A stretch of 64,000 bases of DNA, from positions 12,015,473 to 12,079,472 of the forward strand of contig OW203724.1 of assembly GCA_934045075.1 (NCBI GenBank). The letters run 5' to 3'. Positions 23,105 through 34,935 of the stretch are shown here, in pieces (the stretch's first letter is position 1; each line of letters opens with the position of its first letter). This stretch comes from Yponomeuta sedellus (taxonomy: Eukaryota > Arthropoda > Insecta > Lepidoptera > Yponomeutidae). Both the position numbers and the translations under genes were made by a program. The notes under the pieces are model-generated. The model was not told the origin of the DNA and made no database searches. It saw only the letters and a list, made by a program, of their open reading frames with translations.

Positions 23105-23500
23105 ATAAGATAAGAATACTCTTTGCTGTACACCAGAACAAAAAATATAAAGACACATAGTACTAAGGTCTTATTATACTATTTTTATTTTTAATGCACT
23201 AACCCGTGCTAAAGAAATTTTAAAAACCTATTTAGAGGCTAAAAATTCTGTAAGTGATGCAATTTACTTAAGCCAGATTTCGCTGCCTGTATGTAAACAG
23301 AGAATACTGTAAAGAGGTTCGAAATTTCACTGATGCCGGTGAGTCACCCATTAGCTCAGTTGGAAAGAGCGCTGGCACGGATAGCCAGAGGTCGCGGGTT
23401 CGAATCCCGGCATGGGTGGAATTTTTAGCCTCTAAATAGGTTTTTAAGGTCTTATTGCTAATAGCAATTTCTTCCAGACAACCGTGTAATGGATCATTTT
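23105..23500. repeat. LINE 3'-tail repeat, interrupted by a module insertion
   Basis: GATAAGAATACTCTTTGCTG before 23164 and GCAATTTCTTCCAGACAACC after 23456 are the two halves of one repeat. The same repeat is uninterrupted at 60.36-60.50 kb, with a related piece at 39.2-39.3 kb. Those copies serve as an empty-site comparison for the insertion at 23176. Confidence 0.75.
23176..23444 (+). mobile_element. tRNA-like 309-bp module, dispersed copy 3
   Basis: A 269-bp insertion has an exact 12-bp duplication, TAAGGTCTTATT, at 23164-23175 and 23445-23456. The tRNA-like part is 23345-23418 (plus). The first 70 or so bases (ATTTTTAATGCACTAACCCG, then AACCTATTTAGAGGCTAAAA) are inverted relative to the module order, and the rest is direct. 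The result looks like terminal inverted repeats but is better explained as a 5' inversion. Confidence 0.8.
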
Positions 23501-24312
23501 TGGGGGAAAAGAGGGACATGTAGCCGGTGCAAATATCTATATGTATACATATAATAAATCTGTAGATTTTGTTTCGATTTTGTAGTTTCGTGGCTCCGCA
23601 CGTATTGACTAGTCTTTCCTGTGGGCTAGGCCGACTAAGTTGTCAGGATGGTATAAGTGCTGGGCAAGCCTACACCATCTGAATCATGTCCAGGCACTAC
23701 AGCATCCGAGTGGTCCCTTCACCCATCTAGTGTGAGTGAAGATGCCACTGGACGCTATGTAAATCACCTTATTGCGTAGATGCAGAGGCCAAGTCTAAGG
23801 GTAGGAAAGAATACATTGCGCGCGCGACCCGTCGGAAATATCTATTCATTTTTTTTGTCATGGCCCGTCTTTCCTGTTAATTTATTGTGAAATTCTCACA
23901 TTTTAGCGCCACAAAACGCGTGGCGCACATTTTCGCTACCTATGCTGTAATCAGTTTAAGTGGGCAACAAGCTGCGACGACAAAAGATGGCGGTGATGTA
24001 TAATAATAGAATTGTAAAAATAATACAAATGCGAAAAGATCTAATGGAACGAAATTTTGGATGTAGATACCATATAGCATGAAAAAGAAGAAAAAGAAGA
24101 AGATACCATGGCCTTGATTAAGTAGTGAGGGCACTTATATACTAATCCAACGCAAATGTAGTCGCAGGTACAACTAGTCGTTAACAAAAGCTCGAATTTG
24201 TAACAATAAATAAAAAAGTATTACGAATGAAATACTTTTTTAGTACAATAACCACTGTTGAACTGTCAAATTGACTGAGTTGCAACAGTAGAATAACAGA
24301 TTGATAGGGCAC
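23501..24312. other. non-coding, no gene recognised
   Basis: No domain or clear repeat was seen in this stretch. Confidence 0.4.
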
Positions 24313-24508
24313 GTGAAATTAAGGATTTGTGAGATGAACGTCACTTTCGCGACATAGACCACCTTAGCGAGAAACCACAAGAGATATAGGTGACTTTCGT
24401 TATTCGTCACATTATCACGTAGTCGCATACTGCATTGGTCACAATATGAAAATGACAGATTCGTATTAACCCACATTCTTAGTTCAGTGTAGTACAGTTA
24501 GGAACAAA
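24313..24508 (+). repeat. left arm of a 5.2-kb inverted-repeat element
   Basis: About 195 bp matches in reverse complement to 29322-29539. Shared blocks include GATTTGTGAGAT, ACGTCACTTTCGCGA, CATAGACCACCTTAGCGAGA and GTAGTCGCATACTG. The Dong-like LINE and its (TAA)n tracts lie between the arms. Confidence 0.75.
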
Positions 24509-24579
24509 ACTCCCTTACTCCTTGTCATACCACTAACTTGTCAATCGGCATTAATTTCTACAAACGCGCTGCGAGCTGC

Positions 24580-24804
<225 letters not shown>

Positions 24805-24890
24805 GTGGGGAAAAAAAAAAGGTAAATGTCTCGTCTGACCAGAGTGGCCAGACGGACGCCCTCCGGCTGAGAAGTCCAAGCGGCCGGAGG

Positions 24891-27164
24891 TCAGGGCGAC
24901 AGCGAGAGAAAACGCCGGACTATCCGGGCTGTATCAAGCAGCACCGCCTTCTGCATGATAGCCGGAAGCATGCCCACACGGAGTTCCAACCGCCTCAGAT
25001 GGTTAACGAGACTGGTTGGAACTAACCCATTCGCGGACAGGACTATAGGAACGATTTCGGCCGACACCACCCCCCACATGTCGGCAACCTCGTGCGCCAA
25101 GTCCAGATACTTGGTTTTCTTATCTGTTTCGGCCTTCACGAGGTTCTCATCATGCGGGACAGTAATGTCGACCAAAAACGCCCTATTCTGCGCCCGGTCC
25201 ACCACCACAATATCAGGCTTATTCGCGAGTATAGTCCTGTCTGTGATAATGGGCCGGTCCCAATAGAGCTTGGCGCGGTCGTTTTCGAGCACGGCTTCCG
25301 GTGTGTACTTATAATACGGTAGTCCCTGTGCGACGAGACCATATTTCAGAGCGAGCGCCTGATGAAGAATCCTGGCTACAAGATTGTGTCTGTGCAGATA
25401 CTCAGTGTTAGCAAGCGCCGAACAACCGGATATAACATGCCTGAGTGACTCACCGGGATGGCGACACGCCCGGCAAATATCGGCCGTGCCATCCTTCAGG
25501 ATGTATTTCCTATAGTTGTTGGTCTTGATAACCTGATCTTGTATTGCACAGACAAAACCCTCAGTTTCCCCGAACAGGTCACCGAATCGTAGCCAGTGTA
25601 GTGAGGCCTTCGTATCCACGTGGGGCTCGTGTAGAGCCTTAAAGAACCTCCCATGCAGCTCCTTCTCCTTCCATATGTCCTCGCGACCAGAGACACTCAG
25701 TACTACCGGGTCCTGCCATTGCTCGTTGGCTAAGGCCAGAGGGGTAAGTCCTTTATCACACCCTATGACATCTCTATGCATTGGACTGTCCGTCATCGTC
25801 AGGAAGTAGTTACGGAGGTCGCTTACCTCGCGATTGTGCATGGTCTGGGCATTCAACAGCCCACGACCACCATGCTTTCGCGGCAAGTACAACCTCATCA
25901 CTGACGACTTCGGGTGATGCATTCTATGGAGAGTCATAGTTGTGCGGACTTTCCTGTCCAGGGCTTGGAGCTCAGTCTGATTCCACCTGAGTATGCCGAA
26001 CGTATACATGATGGTGGGCATGACCCAGCCGTTATAAGCGCGTATCTTATTCACGCCCGACAAATAGCTCGTAAGCACTTTTTTCAGGCGCGAGAAGAAC
26101 ACCCTACAAACTGACTGTTTCATGTCCGCCTCGTCGACGTTGATACTCTGTGACATACCCAGGTACCGGTATGTTTCAGCCTCGGAGAGGGTTCTTAAGT
26201 TGACGGGCATAGAGGGATCTACGCCGTCAGAATGAGTTATCCTCCCCCTTTCCACATGCATAACTGCACACTTCTCAACCCCAAGCTCCATCCTAATGGA
26301 TTCACTAAAGTCACATGTGATTTTTAGTAGATCCATCAGGCGAGCCCGTGTTGGGGCGAGAAGCTTGAGGTCATCCATGTAGAAGAGGTGAGGAACTTTT
26401 GTACCTCCTCTCCCAAACTGAAAGCCCGTCCCCGATTTCTCCAGCAAAGTGCTTAGAGGATTCAGGGACAGGCAGAACCATAGTGGACTCAGACAATCGC
26501 CCTGGAATATACCCCTCTGTATCCTTATTCGGTCTTCAGCAGCCGTCAGCCGCTCACCTGGATGACACAGAATCGTACTCCATTGTCCCATACAGGCCTC
26601 GAGGAAGTCTCTTAATGTAACATCTATTTTGTACAATTCGAGGACCCTCTTCAGCCATGTATGTGGGACGGAGTCGAATGCTTTTCTGTAGTCTATCCAA
26701 GCAGCAGAGAAGTTTCGACGGTTCCGCTTCACCAATTTGCCAGCAACCGCGTCAACGAGGAGGAGTTCCTTTGTACCGCGACCACCCGCCCGACACCCAT
26801 TCTGAGCTCTGGACATTACCTGATGTTCCTCAAGGTGCCGAGATATCTTGGAGCTCAAAATGGATGTAAGTGTCTTGTAGATGGTGGGAAGACACGTAAT
26901 CGGGCGGTAGTTAGACGGGTCAGCGGTATTCTCTGATTTAGGAACTAGGTGAGTGACACCAGTGGTGAAGAGGTTCGGGAGCGCCTTCCGCTCGAGGCTA
27001 TCCTGGAACTGGCGAGCAAGAATAGCGTGACAGCTCGTGAACCCCTTTAACCAGTAATGGTGCAGTCCGTCTGGCCCTTTTTCCAGTTCGGAGCTTTTCG
27101 GACTGCACTGGCTATGTCGTGGGCAGTGATGATAACGGGGTTCATAGGAGCTATCTCTTCGCAC
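24891..27164 (-). CDS. Dong-like reverse transcriptase and restriction-like endonuclease
   Basis: A 757-residue frame makes up the C-terminal two thirds of the Dong-like protein. It copies element RNA at the nicked target (target-primed reverse transcription). Residues from about 23 are in the true frame. GPDGLHHYW and NYRPITCLPT are early reverse-transcriptase blocks, WIDYRKAFDSVPH (156-168) holds the first catalytic Asp, QGDCLSPLWF is at 220-229, and YMDD (262-265) is the active-site box. A C-x2-C-x8-H-x4-C zinc motif spans 564-581. The restriction-like nuclease follows: KPD (649-651), VDITVP (665-670) and KKTKY (682-686). All catalytic residues expected are present. The frame has no internal start of its own. 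It continues the upstream frame after a one-base shift, so as sequenced the protein would not be made intact. Confidence 0.92.
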   Translation of the reverse strand: MRRDSSYEPRYHHCPRHSQCSPKSSELEKGPDGLHHYWLKGFTSCHAILARQFQDSLERKALPNLFTTGVTHLVPKSENTADPSNYRPITCLPTIYKTLTSILSSKISRHLEEHQVMSRAQNGCRAGGRGTKELLLVDAVAGKLVKRNRRNFSAAWIDYRKAFDSVPHTWLKRVLELYKIDVTLRDFLEACMGQWSTILCHPGERLTAAEDRIRIQRGIFQGDCLSPLWFCLSLNPLSTLLEKSGTGFQFGRGGTKVPHLFYMDDLKLLAPTRARLMDLLKITCDFSESIRMELGVEKCAVMHVERGRITHSDGVDPSMPVNLRTLSEAETYRYLGMSQSINVDEADMKQSVCRVFFSRLKKVLTSYLSGVNKIRAYNGWVMPTIMYTFGILRWNQTELQALDRKVRTTMTLHRMHHPKSSVMRLYLPRKHGGRGLLNAQTMHNREVSDLRNYFLTMTDSPMHRDVIGCDKGLTPLALANEQWQDPVVLSVSGREDIWKEKELHGRFFKALHEPHVDTKASLHWLRFGDLFGETEGFVCAIQDQVIKTNNYRKYILKDGTADICRACRHPGESLRHVISGCSALANTEYLHRHNLVARILHQALALKYGLVAQGLPYYKYTPEAVLENDRAKLYWDRPIITDRTILANKPDIVVVDRAQNRAFLVDITVPHDENLVKAETDKKTKYLDLAHEVADMWGVVSAEIVPIVLSANGLVPTSLVNHLRRLELRVGMLPAIMQKAVLLDTARIVRRFLSLSP

Positions 27165-28462
27165 GTTTCCTCTACAGCACCTATCCAGGAGCCCTCTACA
27201 TGATTAACGGGCTGAGACCACAGGCCGCGCCAGAAATTAACTGATGCGGCCCTGTCCGGCCCTTGGCCTGCCACACGTATTTCAGGCTGCTCCATAGATC
27301 TATAGAACCTCTTCTGGTCACTCTGGAAGAGGCGATTCTGATTGTACCGCTTTGACCTCTCATTATACCGCCGGATTCGCTTCCCCCACGCAGCGACTTT
27401 CTGCTTCAGATCGTCGATGCGCTCTGTCAGTTTTTGGGCAAAGTCTGGTTGAGATAAACTAGTACCTGTACCAGCGAACGCCATTCTAACAGAGCGCACA
27501 ATCCTTGGCCTGGTATTGCCCGATCTGAAGCTAATCAGTCTGCCAATAATGGCTCTGGTATCGGCGATGCGGCTTTCGATTCGTCTTCTCCAGGCTGGGA
27601 CAGCACTACCCCGATATCCGGTAGCCCGTCCAGACTCCTGGAGCTTTAGACCTAAGAACCGGCACGCCGCTGCTGCAGCCCCAAAGAGAACCGAAGCCAC
27701 ATCGCCAAGGTCCAAACTGGCTGCCAAATAAGGGGCCAGCATCTGGTTCAAAGCCATCACGACATTCCGATTTCGTCTGCTGAGTGTTATGCGGGGAAGC
27801 CGCGGTCGGTTTTCGAGAGGTAAGCTGCGGAACTCTACAATCGCCTCCTCCAGTAACCTCCTCATGCGCTCTATGTCTTGGGCGACCATATCCTCGCCAT
27901 CCCCACCCACTGCTGCCGGATGAACTGCCTCTACTATCTCTTCTCCTCTCACCTGAACTGTAGGAGGCGAGGCAGGACCACTCACACCGGCATGCGGAGA
28001 CGACGAGGACATAGTCTCGCGTCGCAGTCCTTCGAGTTCGGTATCATTAAAAAGTCCTGATCGTAGGATGTACCGAACTCTGTCCGCTAGGTTTTGCTCA
28101 GTGAGGGCTATCATAGGCTCCAGCTCTGCAAATTCCCGGTGCATGACAGCCCGGTTTCCCAAACCCGCGCTTTCCCTCATTGTCGCCCTGTAATACGCTC
28201 GCAATGCGTTTTTATTCATTTCTACGGACCAACGCATTCGGCGCACCCTACCAGTAGCGGGTGCCGATTGCTGGGCCTGTGAAGGCCCTGCCGACACCAA
28301 GCCGTCTGATGGCGATGGTAGAACATTAGACTGGCCAGGTGGTCGGGCCAGTCTGCGGGTGTGGCTGACGTCCCGCATGCTGCCGCGTCCAGCGCCAGCT
28401 CCAGACGCGCCCTGGCGATAGCCCCCAGGCAGCGACCCTATACGCGCTCTGTTGCTCTCCAT
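27047..28462 (-). CDS. Dong-like protein, N-terminal part up to the frameshift
   Basis: The first in-frame ATG is at 28462 (the upstream GTG at 28483 is not a likely eukaryotic start). The roughly 471-residue product is rich in Arg, Ser and Gly at the start, then carries MRWSVEMNKNALRAYYRA (from about residue 76). I recall that block as conserved upstream of the polymerase in R4-related elements. Helical, Arg-rich sequence leads up to ITAHDIASAVRKAPNWKK, the start of the reverse-transcriptase domain. No zinc finger is visible. The frame leaves the correct path at a run of A and G residues (27075-27082) and stops at 27047. The rest of the protein is in the next frame (24891-27164). Confidence 0.85.
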   Translation of the reverse strand: MESNRARIGSLPGGYRQGASGAGAGRGSMRDVSHTRRLARPPGQSNVLPSPSDGLVSAGPSQAQQSAPATGRVRRMRWSVEMNKNALRAYYRATMRESAGLGNRAVMHREFAELEPMIALTEQNLADRVRYILRSGLFNDTELEGLRRETMSSSSPHAGVSGPASPPTVQVRGEEIVEAVHPAAVGGDGEDMVAQDIERMRRLLEEAIVEFRSLPLENRPRLPRITLSRRNRNVVMALNQMLAPYLAASLDLGDVASVLFGAAAAACRFLGLKLQESGRATGYRGSAVPAWRRRIESRIADTRAIIGRLISFRSGNTRPRIVRSVRMAFAGTGTSLSQPDFAQKLTERIDDLKQKVAAWGKRIRRYNERSKRYNQNRLFQSDQKRFYRSMEQPEIRVAGQGPDRAASVNFWRGLWSQPVNHVEGSWIGAVEETCEEIAPMNPVIITAHDIASAVRKAPNWKKGQTDCTITG

Positions 28463-29321
<859 letters not shown>

Positions 29322-29539
29322 TTGGCACTAACTGTACACTCGTCGCTAAAAGAAGAAGGTGGGTTAATACGATTCTGTCAATTTCATATTGTGACCAATC
29401 CAGTATGCGACTACGTCATAATGTGACGAATTACGAAAGTCAACTATATCTCTTGTGGATTCTCGCTAAGGTGGTCTATGTCTCATGTGACGAATCGCGA
29501 AAGTGACGTTTATCTCACAAATCAAATTAAGGGATTCAC
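29322..29539 (-). repeat. right arm of the 5.2-kb inverted-repeat element
   Basis: This is the reverse-complement partner of 24313-24508, slightly longer, with an extra CGAATCGCGAAAGTGACG-side repeat (two ...CGAAAGT... blocks) not duplicated on the left. The outer ends are near GTGAA on both sides. The target-site duplication was not resolved. Confidence 0.75.
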
Positions 29540-31919
29540 CTCCCACTCACATTCAGTGGTGAAAATAAACACGTAACGTATAAGACAATATTTGGTAGAT
29601 AACTTGTAAAAGTAGATGACGCAATGTAAACTCTATTTTCAGTTCAGAATAACATTATCCAGTATTTGTTATGAAGTATTTTTCTACAATGAGTCTTCGC
29701 GTAGGTTTGGCTTAGAATATTATTTATAATATTCTAGATATTGTTCTCTTAGGTACGACTAATTGGTCTACTGCTGTTATGAAGTAGCAGCTCTTGACAA
29801 ATGGCCCCTCAAACGACACTCTTAGCTCCCTTGCCGTGCTATTTGCATGAAATAGAGGTATTTAAGTAAATTATAAATCAAACAGATTTAGGGCCATCGT
29901 TCACGAAGATTTCAAACACAATTCACACGTGCGGGCGAAACGCTACCGTGAAAGTGGAAGAACATATGTATGCTGCATGCCTGCAGCTCGCTTGCAGTCA
30001 TTTCTTAAGAATGCGCTTTAAGCGCGTACAAGTCATCGAGAGCGATGGCTCTGAAGTGTGAGATTATGCCTCACAGTTACTATTCATATTACTTTACTGT
30101 CGCTGAACTCTCGATATTTTTTTAGGTACCATAGCCAAAGGACTCCTGACGGGACGCTATTAGGTCTGTCTGTCTGACTGACTGCCAGATTTATCTATGT
30201 CGACTGTTTTGCTCTTGAACTGTATCAGGTAATCAGTTGTAATTTTCATATATTATGATTATGGAAAATTCCTCAATAAAGAAAAAAATAAATAAAGCTA
30301 TTCCCAGCACTTGAAACGTTCATTTTAATATTAGTTTTATGTTTATGTTCCATCCTACATACACTTATCAATTTTGATGTCATTTTAGTTTATGCCATAT
30401 GCAACTTGCTATAGAAATAAAGTATTGAATTCTGAATACTGGATTCTGTTTCAGTATTCTAAATAAGCAACATTCTCAAATCCTTGTTTAAATTTATTCA
30501 GTCAAGGCGACCGCATCCAGTTTTAAGATTTTATGAAAAAAACAGCAATTTTACGGTCTTATTTATAAAAAAAAACGATTACTCTCATCATTCCTCAGGG
30601 GCAGTTTGTTTTATCTGTGGATCCGAGATTTTATAAATAATACCGTTACATAACTTTTGTTATTTATGTTATTTACAATGATTTTATACCTATACGAAAT
30701 ATATAATATAGTTTGAAAATAGCTTATAACCATCCCACTGCAGAACACAGGCCTTTGGTCAGAAAGAGAGAGTATGGGCTTAATTACTACGCGGGCAGTC
30801 GCTAATACATAACATAACATAAAAATAGAAAGCGCTAGAAATATTAACATAACGATATTCGCAAATCAAGGAGTAACTCTTTTTCTGGCTGACATCAACG
30901 CAATGTTTTCTTTTTTCAAGTTTATTGTTAGGAGTCGTGGCTGAAGAGCGAAGGGCTGGCTTGATGATTCGCTCCCTAATGGGCACACACTCAATTAGGT
31001 TTTATGGCCACCGCGCCGTTCAATTTAACGCCCTCTGCGGCCACAAGCCTTGAGCGACTAGCTATTTGTATTTCATTGACTTATATTCGGGCCGGGATCT
31101 GTTTTTATAACACAAGAGCTAAGACCGTAGATGTTAAAAAATTATATGGGTAGTGTAGCGAACTACTTATTACCACTTAGAAACATTGAATTAGGAACAG
31201 TATAGTACTTTCTCTTTATTATCTTTTTTATATCGAAACCCTAGCCTAGCTGTCTCAATACGACTGACACCTAAACAGAACGTAACGATTTCCTTTAAAA
31301 TTATTCTTGGACTTGATTGAACGGCTGCGCCGGACAGCTATTGTAAAGAACTATCGTTACAGTAGGTAAAATGAAATAAAATTTAGTAAGAAACACATTT
31401 ATAGTTTATTTATCCTTGTCCATTTTAGTAAAAAAGACTTATATATATAGCTATATCTGAACGAAAATTATGCTGTAACCATAATTATGTAACTGAATTG
31501 AAATTATACTCTTTCAGATGATTTCTTTCAAAAGGAGACATAGTTAAGATAGTTATACCCGATATGGATACCTACCTAATAAATAGTAGATGAGTTCAAA
31601 GAAAGCAAACTACGTTTTAAAAAAAAGCAACCCGTTATAGGAATTCCAGACTTCGTGACAAAAGAAAGCAAACAGGAGCTAGTCGTGTAGTCATCACAAC
31701 AAATTAACAACTGAGCATTCGCCTTGTCTTAAAAGCTTTGTCCGAAGTGGGCCGGATTCACGAAAGGATTTCCTCTCTCATCCCGATAAACAAGTTCGGC
31801 TATTGTCGCCTCCCGCAAGAGTAGTGCGGATCGCGATTGTACCTACACCCCATAGACCCAGATCTATATCGGCGCTACACCTCTAGATACGTAACAAACA
31901 AGCAAGTGGGTACTTCGAT
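29540..31919. other. non-coding, repeat fragments only
   Basis: At 30725-30785 there is a short repeat piece (CCACTGCAGAACACAGGCC). At about 30125-30190 there is a diverged TACC / CTGTCTGTCTG segment perhaps related to the CCGTACCC family. No gene is seen. Confidence 0.4.
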
Positions 31920-32310
31920 CAAAACAAAAAACAAAGCAACATTTGTAATTTAGCAATAGAGATAGACTTGTCGTTTTCGTTCTTTTTTTCATATAGACAA
32001 CTTATATGTATTATATTTAACTATACACAACCAAGCGTTGTTAAAGGAACACCCCTTTAACAATGCACTTATAATCTGACTACTAATCTGTAGGTACTAA
32101 TTATTACACAACTAATCGTTATTAAAAGGACACTATCGGTACTTATGATTGGTCTAAATTTTGTAATGAATATAGATATGCAAACTTGGCGTTTTCGGTC
32201 TTTTTCTTATATAGACAACTCATTTGTATTATACTTAACTTTACACAATTAATATCTGTACTTATAATTGGTCCAACCGTTTAATTTATGATAGATACAC
32301 AATTGCACAC
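31920..32310. repeat. diverged tandem duplication, about 215-bp spacing
   Basis: CGTTTTCGTTCTTTTTTTCA with ATATAGACAACTTATATG recurs about 218 bases later as CGTTTTCGGTCTTTTTCTTA with ATATAGACAACTCATTTG. The ACACAAC...CGTT...AAAGGACAC block also recurs. It is non-coding. Confidence 0.6.
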
Positions 32311-34368
32311 CCATGAAGTTCCTTATTTATTTGACAGGAAACCATAACCGAAAAGTGCAATAATTTGTGGAATTTATTTCTTTGCAATAGTCATGCGACG
32401 TCCTGTGCTACAATATAATAACGAGTAGATTATGTAGTGAAGACTACTCAAGTTTAATTTCTATAAAAATACTAGTTGACCAAACGCAAATTACGGTTAT
32501 AGTCATATCCCTTTCAGTTCGAAGCTGAGCAGAGAAGTGGTCACATAGTTTCCGTCGTCAAAGTGCCCGCCAGACAGTCCTTGCCTTTAGCGACTAATTT
32601 GAATCGATAGGAATCTGAAACTACGTTAAAACCATTACCTACATAGTCCTTCAATAAAGAAGCAAAATTGTTGCATAATACCTTCATAATTGTTCAATGC
32701 GTAGGTGAATGCCTGTTTATTTAAAAGAAAAGTTTACAAGATGGTCGATAGCGACTCCTACACCACACCTGCGTCGTGGGTGACGGAGAGAATAAGATGT
32801 GCTGTAAGATAGGTCGACACTGACTGTTTTTATATAAATATGTTCGAAATTAAGTACCTCTTGTTTTTTTTGTATCCTTCTTATGTTTAGTTTTAGTATT
32901 TAATAAACTACCTATTGCGAATCGGCACCACATACATATAGTTTAAATAATTGACCACAGCTACTAAGGTACATAGTAAGGCAGACAGAAATAGGTCTCC
33001 CTCGTGGTCTTACTAGTAGGAAAAATCTGTGGAGCCACGAGAAAACAGGGCGCATTTCAGAGAGATGCCATCAATTTCCAGTTAAAAGTCTACTTCGCCT
33101 TGTTGCTAATAAAGCCACTAAAAATCCTCTGGGCATCATGCTCTTAAGATTTACGTCGAGCCCCAATGACTTGGCTACCAGTGTCGATGTATGTAGTTAA
33201 TTTTAGCCACTTTCTTATACACGTCTCTGTAGGACTGGATTATTCGTATGTATTTTACAACGCTTGTTACTGTATTCGCTTTATTCTCGCTCGGTGGAAA
33301 GATAACGAGTTGCGATATGCTCTTGAGCTCCATAATTGTAGCAAGTTCGAAGGTTTTGCATCGGTTTTGAAGAACATAAATAAGCTTGCAGGGCCTTATA
33401 AAGACTTTTAGTGGATGAATCGAGGTGCGAGGTGATTGGTGCGAGCTTTTGACTTATGGCGTTGACTTACGGTGTTGGCGTTATAAATTTATGGATTGAA
33501 TAAGCTCTGCTGCCGACCTGTTTTATAATTCTTAATCTTCAACCTTAGGAATTACATAATTAAGAACCTGTCAAAATTTTAAAGGTTTTTAGCAGCCGAA
33601 ATTACGTTAATTAATTATTGCCGACTGTTTAATTCGTAGACGGAATGCTAAGTTATTGATATCATATTTACAACAGAGTTCTGTAAGTAAAACGTCATTA
33701 TTATAAAATAATCTAGATTTTTACAACGAATATTTGTTTACTTGAGCTCCCAATATTTCAGCACCACTGCAAGTACCTACCACGATCGCGGGTAGACTGA
33801 AAATTTTGCGCGTTGACGACTGTAATATGTCTACCTTCTTAATAAAATCAAATATCTATACTAAACGAAAATGATCTTAAAGACCAGACACATCACAGTC
33901 AACCGTGAACGAAGATGATTAACTGGACCTAGGGAAAACGACATAACTCTGCAGCCGACGATTAAGGAAGGTGATAGACAGATCTGCCCATAACAGACGT
34001 CAACAAGATTTGCCGCCTGTATTCGGGCTGTAATAAGTATAAACGTTGACCGTATTGCGGAAAGACTCAGATCTCAACTAAATTTGCAGACTGTGTGGAA
34101 TGACAGGCATTGACGTAGCTCTAATCTCGGGGGACCTTTTCAATTGAAGTCTAATCACAAAGAGCTTACTCTTACCATTTCGTATTCCTGAAGTCAATCC
34201 ACTCCACCCCAATCAATCTCCGCAGGGCGATAAGTTCCGACACGACGCATTCATATGGGTGAATCACAGCTTCTTATAAAAACTCTACGACGTGAATTTG
34301 AAATCATTAACAACATTTTAAGGTGTTTCTTAATGATTCGCGATACTTATTCATAGGTATTATTTCAA
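32311..34368. other. non-coding, no gene recognised
   Basis: Short frames only, including 33166-33411, with no recognisable motif. No RNA gene is seen. Confidence 0.4.
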
Positions 34369-34468
34369 CGGGTCTAATTGCGTCATTTATTAGGTAAAAC
34401 GTAATTACCTTATTTCCCGACGTTTCGGCAGCGATGCAGTTGTCGTGGTCGCGATTAGACCCGTTTAA
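34369..34468. repeat. MITE-like element with short inverted ends
   Basis: AACGGGTCTAATTGCG at the left and CGCGATTAGACCCGTT at the right are near-perfect inverted ends. The centre holds CCCGACGTTTCGGCAGCG, a phrase I recall from a frequent lepidopteran miniature element. Confidence 0.6.
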
Positions 34469-34568
34469 TATACGAGTATAACGAAATTTTTAGGTAATAA
34501 TTTATTTCTTAGGTTCATCAACAATTGCGACACCCTTACAAGCTAAAAAGAGAACAGATAATATTGTA

Positions 34569-34771
34569 CTAATTTTATTTTTAATGCACTAACCCGTGCT
34601 AAGGACAATTTGTACGTAATACAGAGAGTAGTGTAAAGAGGTTCGAAATTTCACTGACGCCGGTGAGTCGCCCATTAGCTCAGTTGGAAAGAGCGCTGGC
34701 ACGGATGGCCAGAGGTCGCGGGTTCGAATCCCGGCATGGGTGGAATTTTTAGCCTCTAAAATATGTTTTTA
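34569..34771 (+). mobile_element. tRNA-like 309-bp module, dispersed copy 4
   Basis: A 203-bp insertion has an exact 13-bp duplication, AGATAATATTGTA, at 34556-34568 and 34772-34784. The tRNA-like part is 34669-34742 (plus). The first 45 or so bases (TTTTTAATGCACTAACCCGT) are inverted, and the middle of the module is missing. This matches twin priming with loss between the two priming points. Confidence 0.82.
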
Positions 34772-34810
34772 AGATAATATTGTATGAAACTAGATGCACA
34801 ACTAATTTCA

Positions 34811-34935
34811 GATGAAGATAGATAGATAGATAGATAAAACATTTATTTAACGGCACAATACTTTAAAACATAACATAGGCATACATGAACATCAAATAAA
34901 ACAAAAAGGAAAAATATTACATGCATACAAGAAAA
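34811..34935. repeat. (GATA)n and LINE 3'-tail repeat
   Basis: A GATAGATAGATAGATA run is followed by AAAACATTTATTTAACGGCA. This is the reverse-oriented tail of a lepidopteran LINE, in which a short tandem repeat replaces poly(A). No coding part follows. Confidence 0.55.

Noticed and set aside
23176..23444. DNA transposon with 25-bp terminal inverted repeats
   Set aside because: Duplications vary from 10 to 13 bp between copies, and other copies lack the inverted ends. A 5' inversion fits better.
24955..26936. Plus-strand frames over the Dong element
   Set aside because: They lie opposite the strong minus-strand reverse-transcriptase frame and have no motifs.
34811..34935. CRISPR-like array from GATA repeats
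   Set aside because: A simple tetranucleotide microsatellite, without spacers, in a eukaryotic repeat setting.
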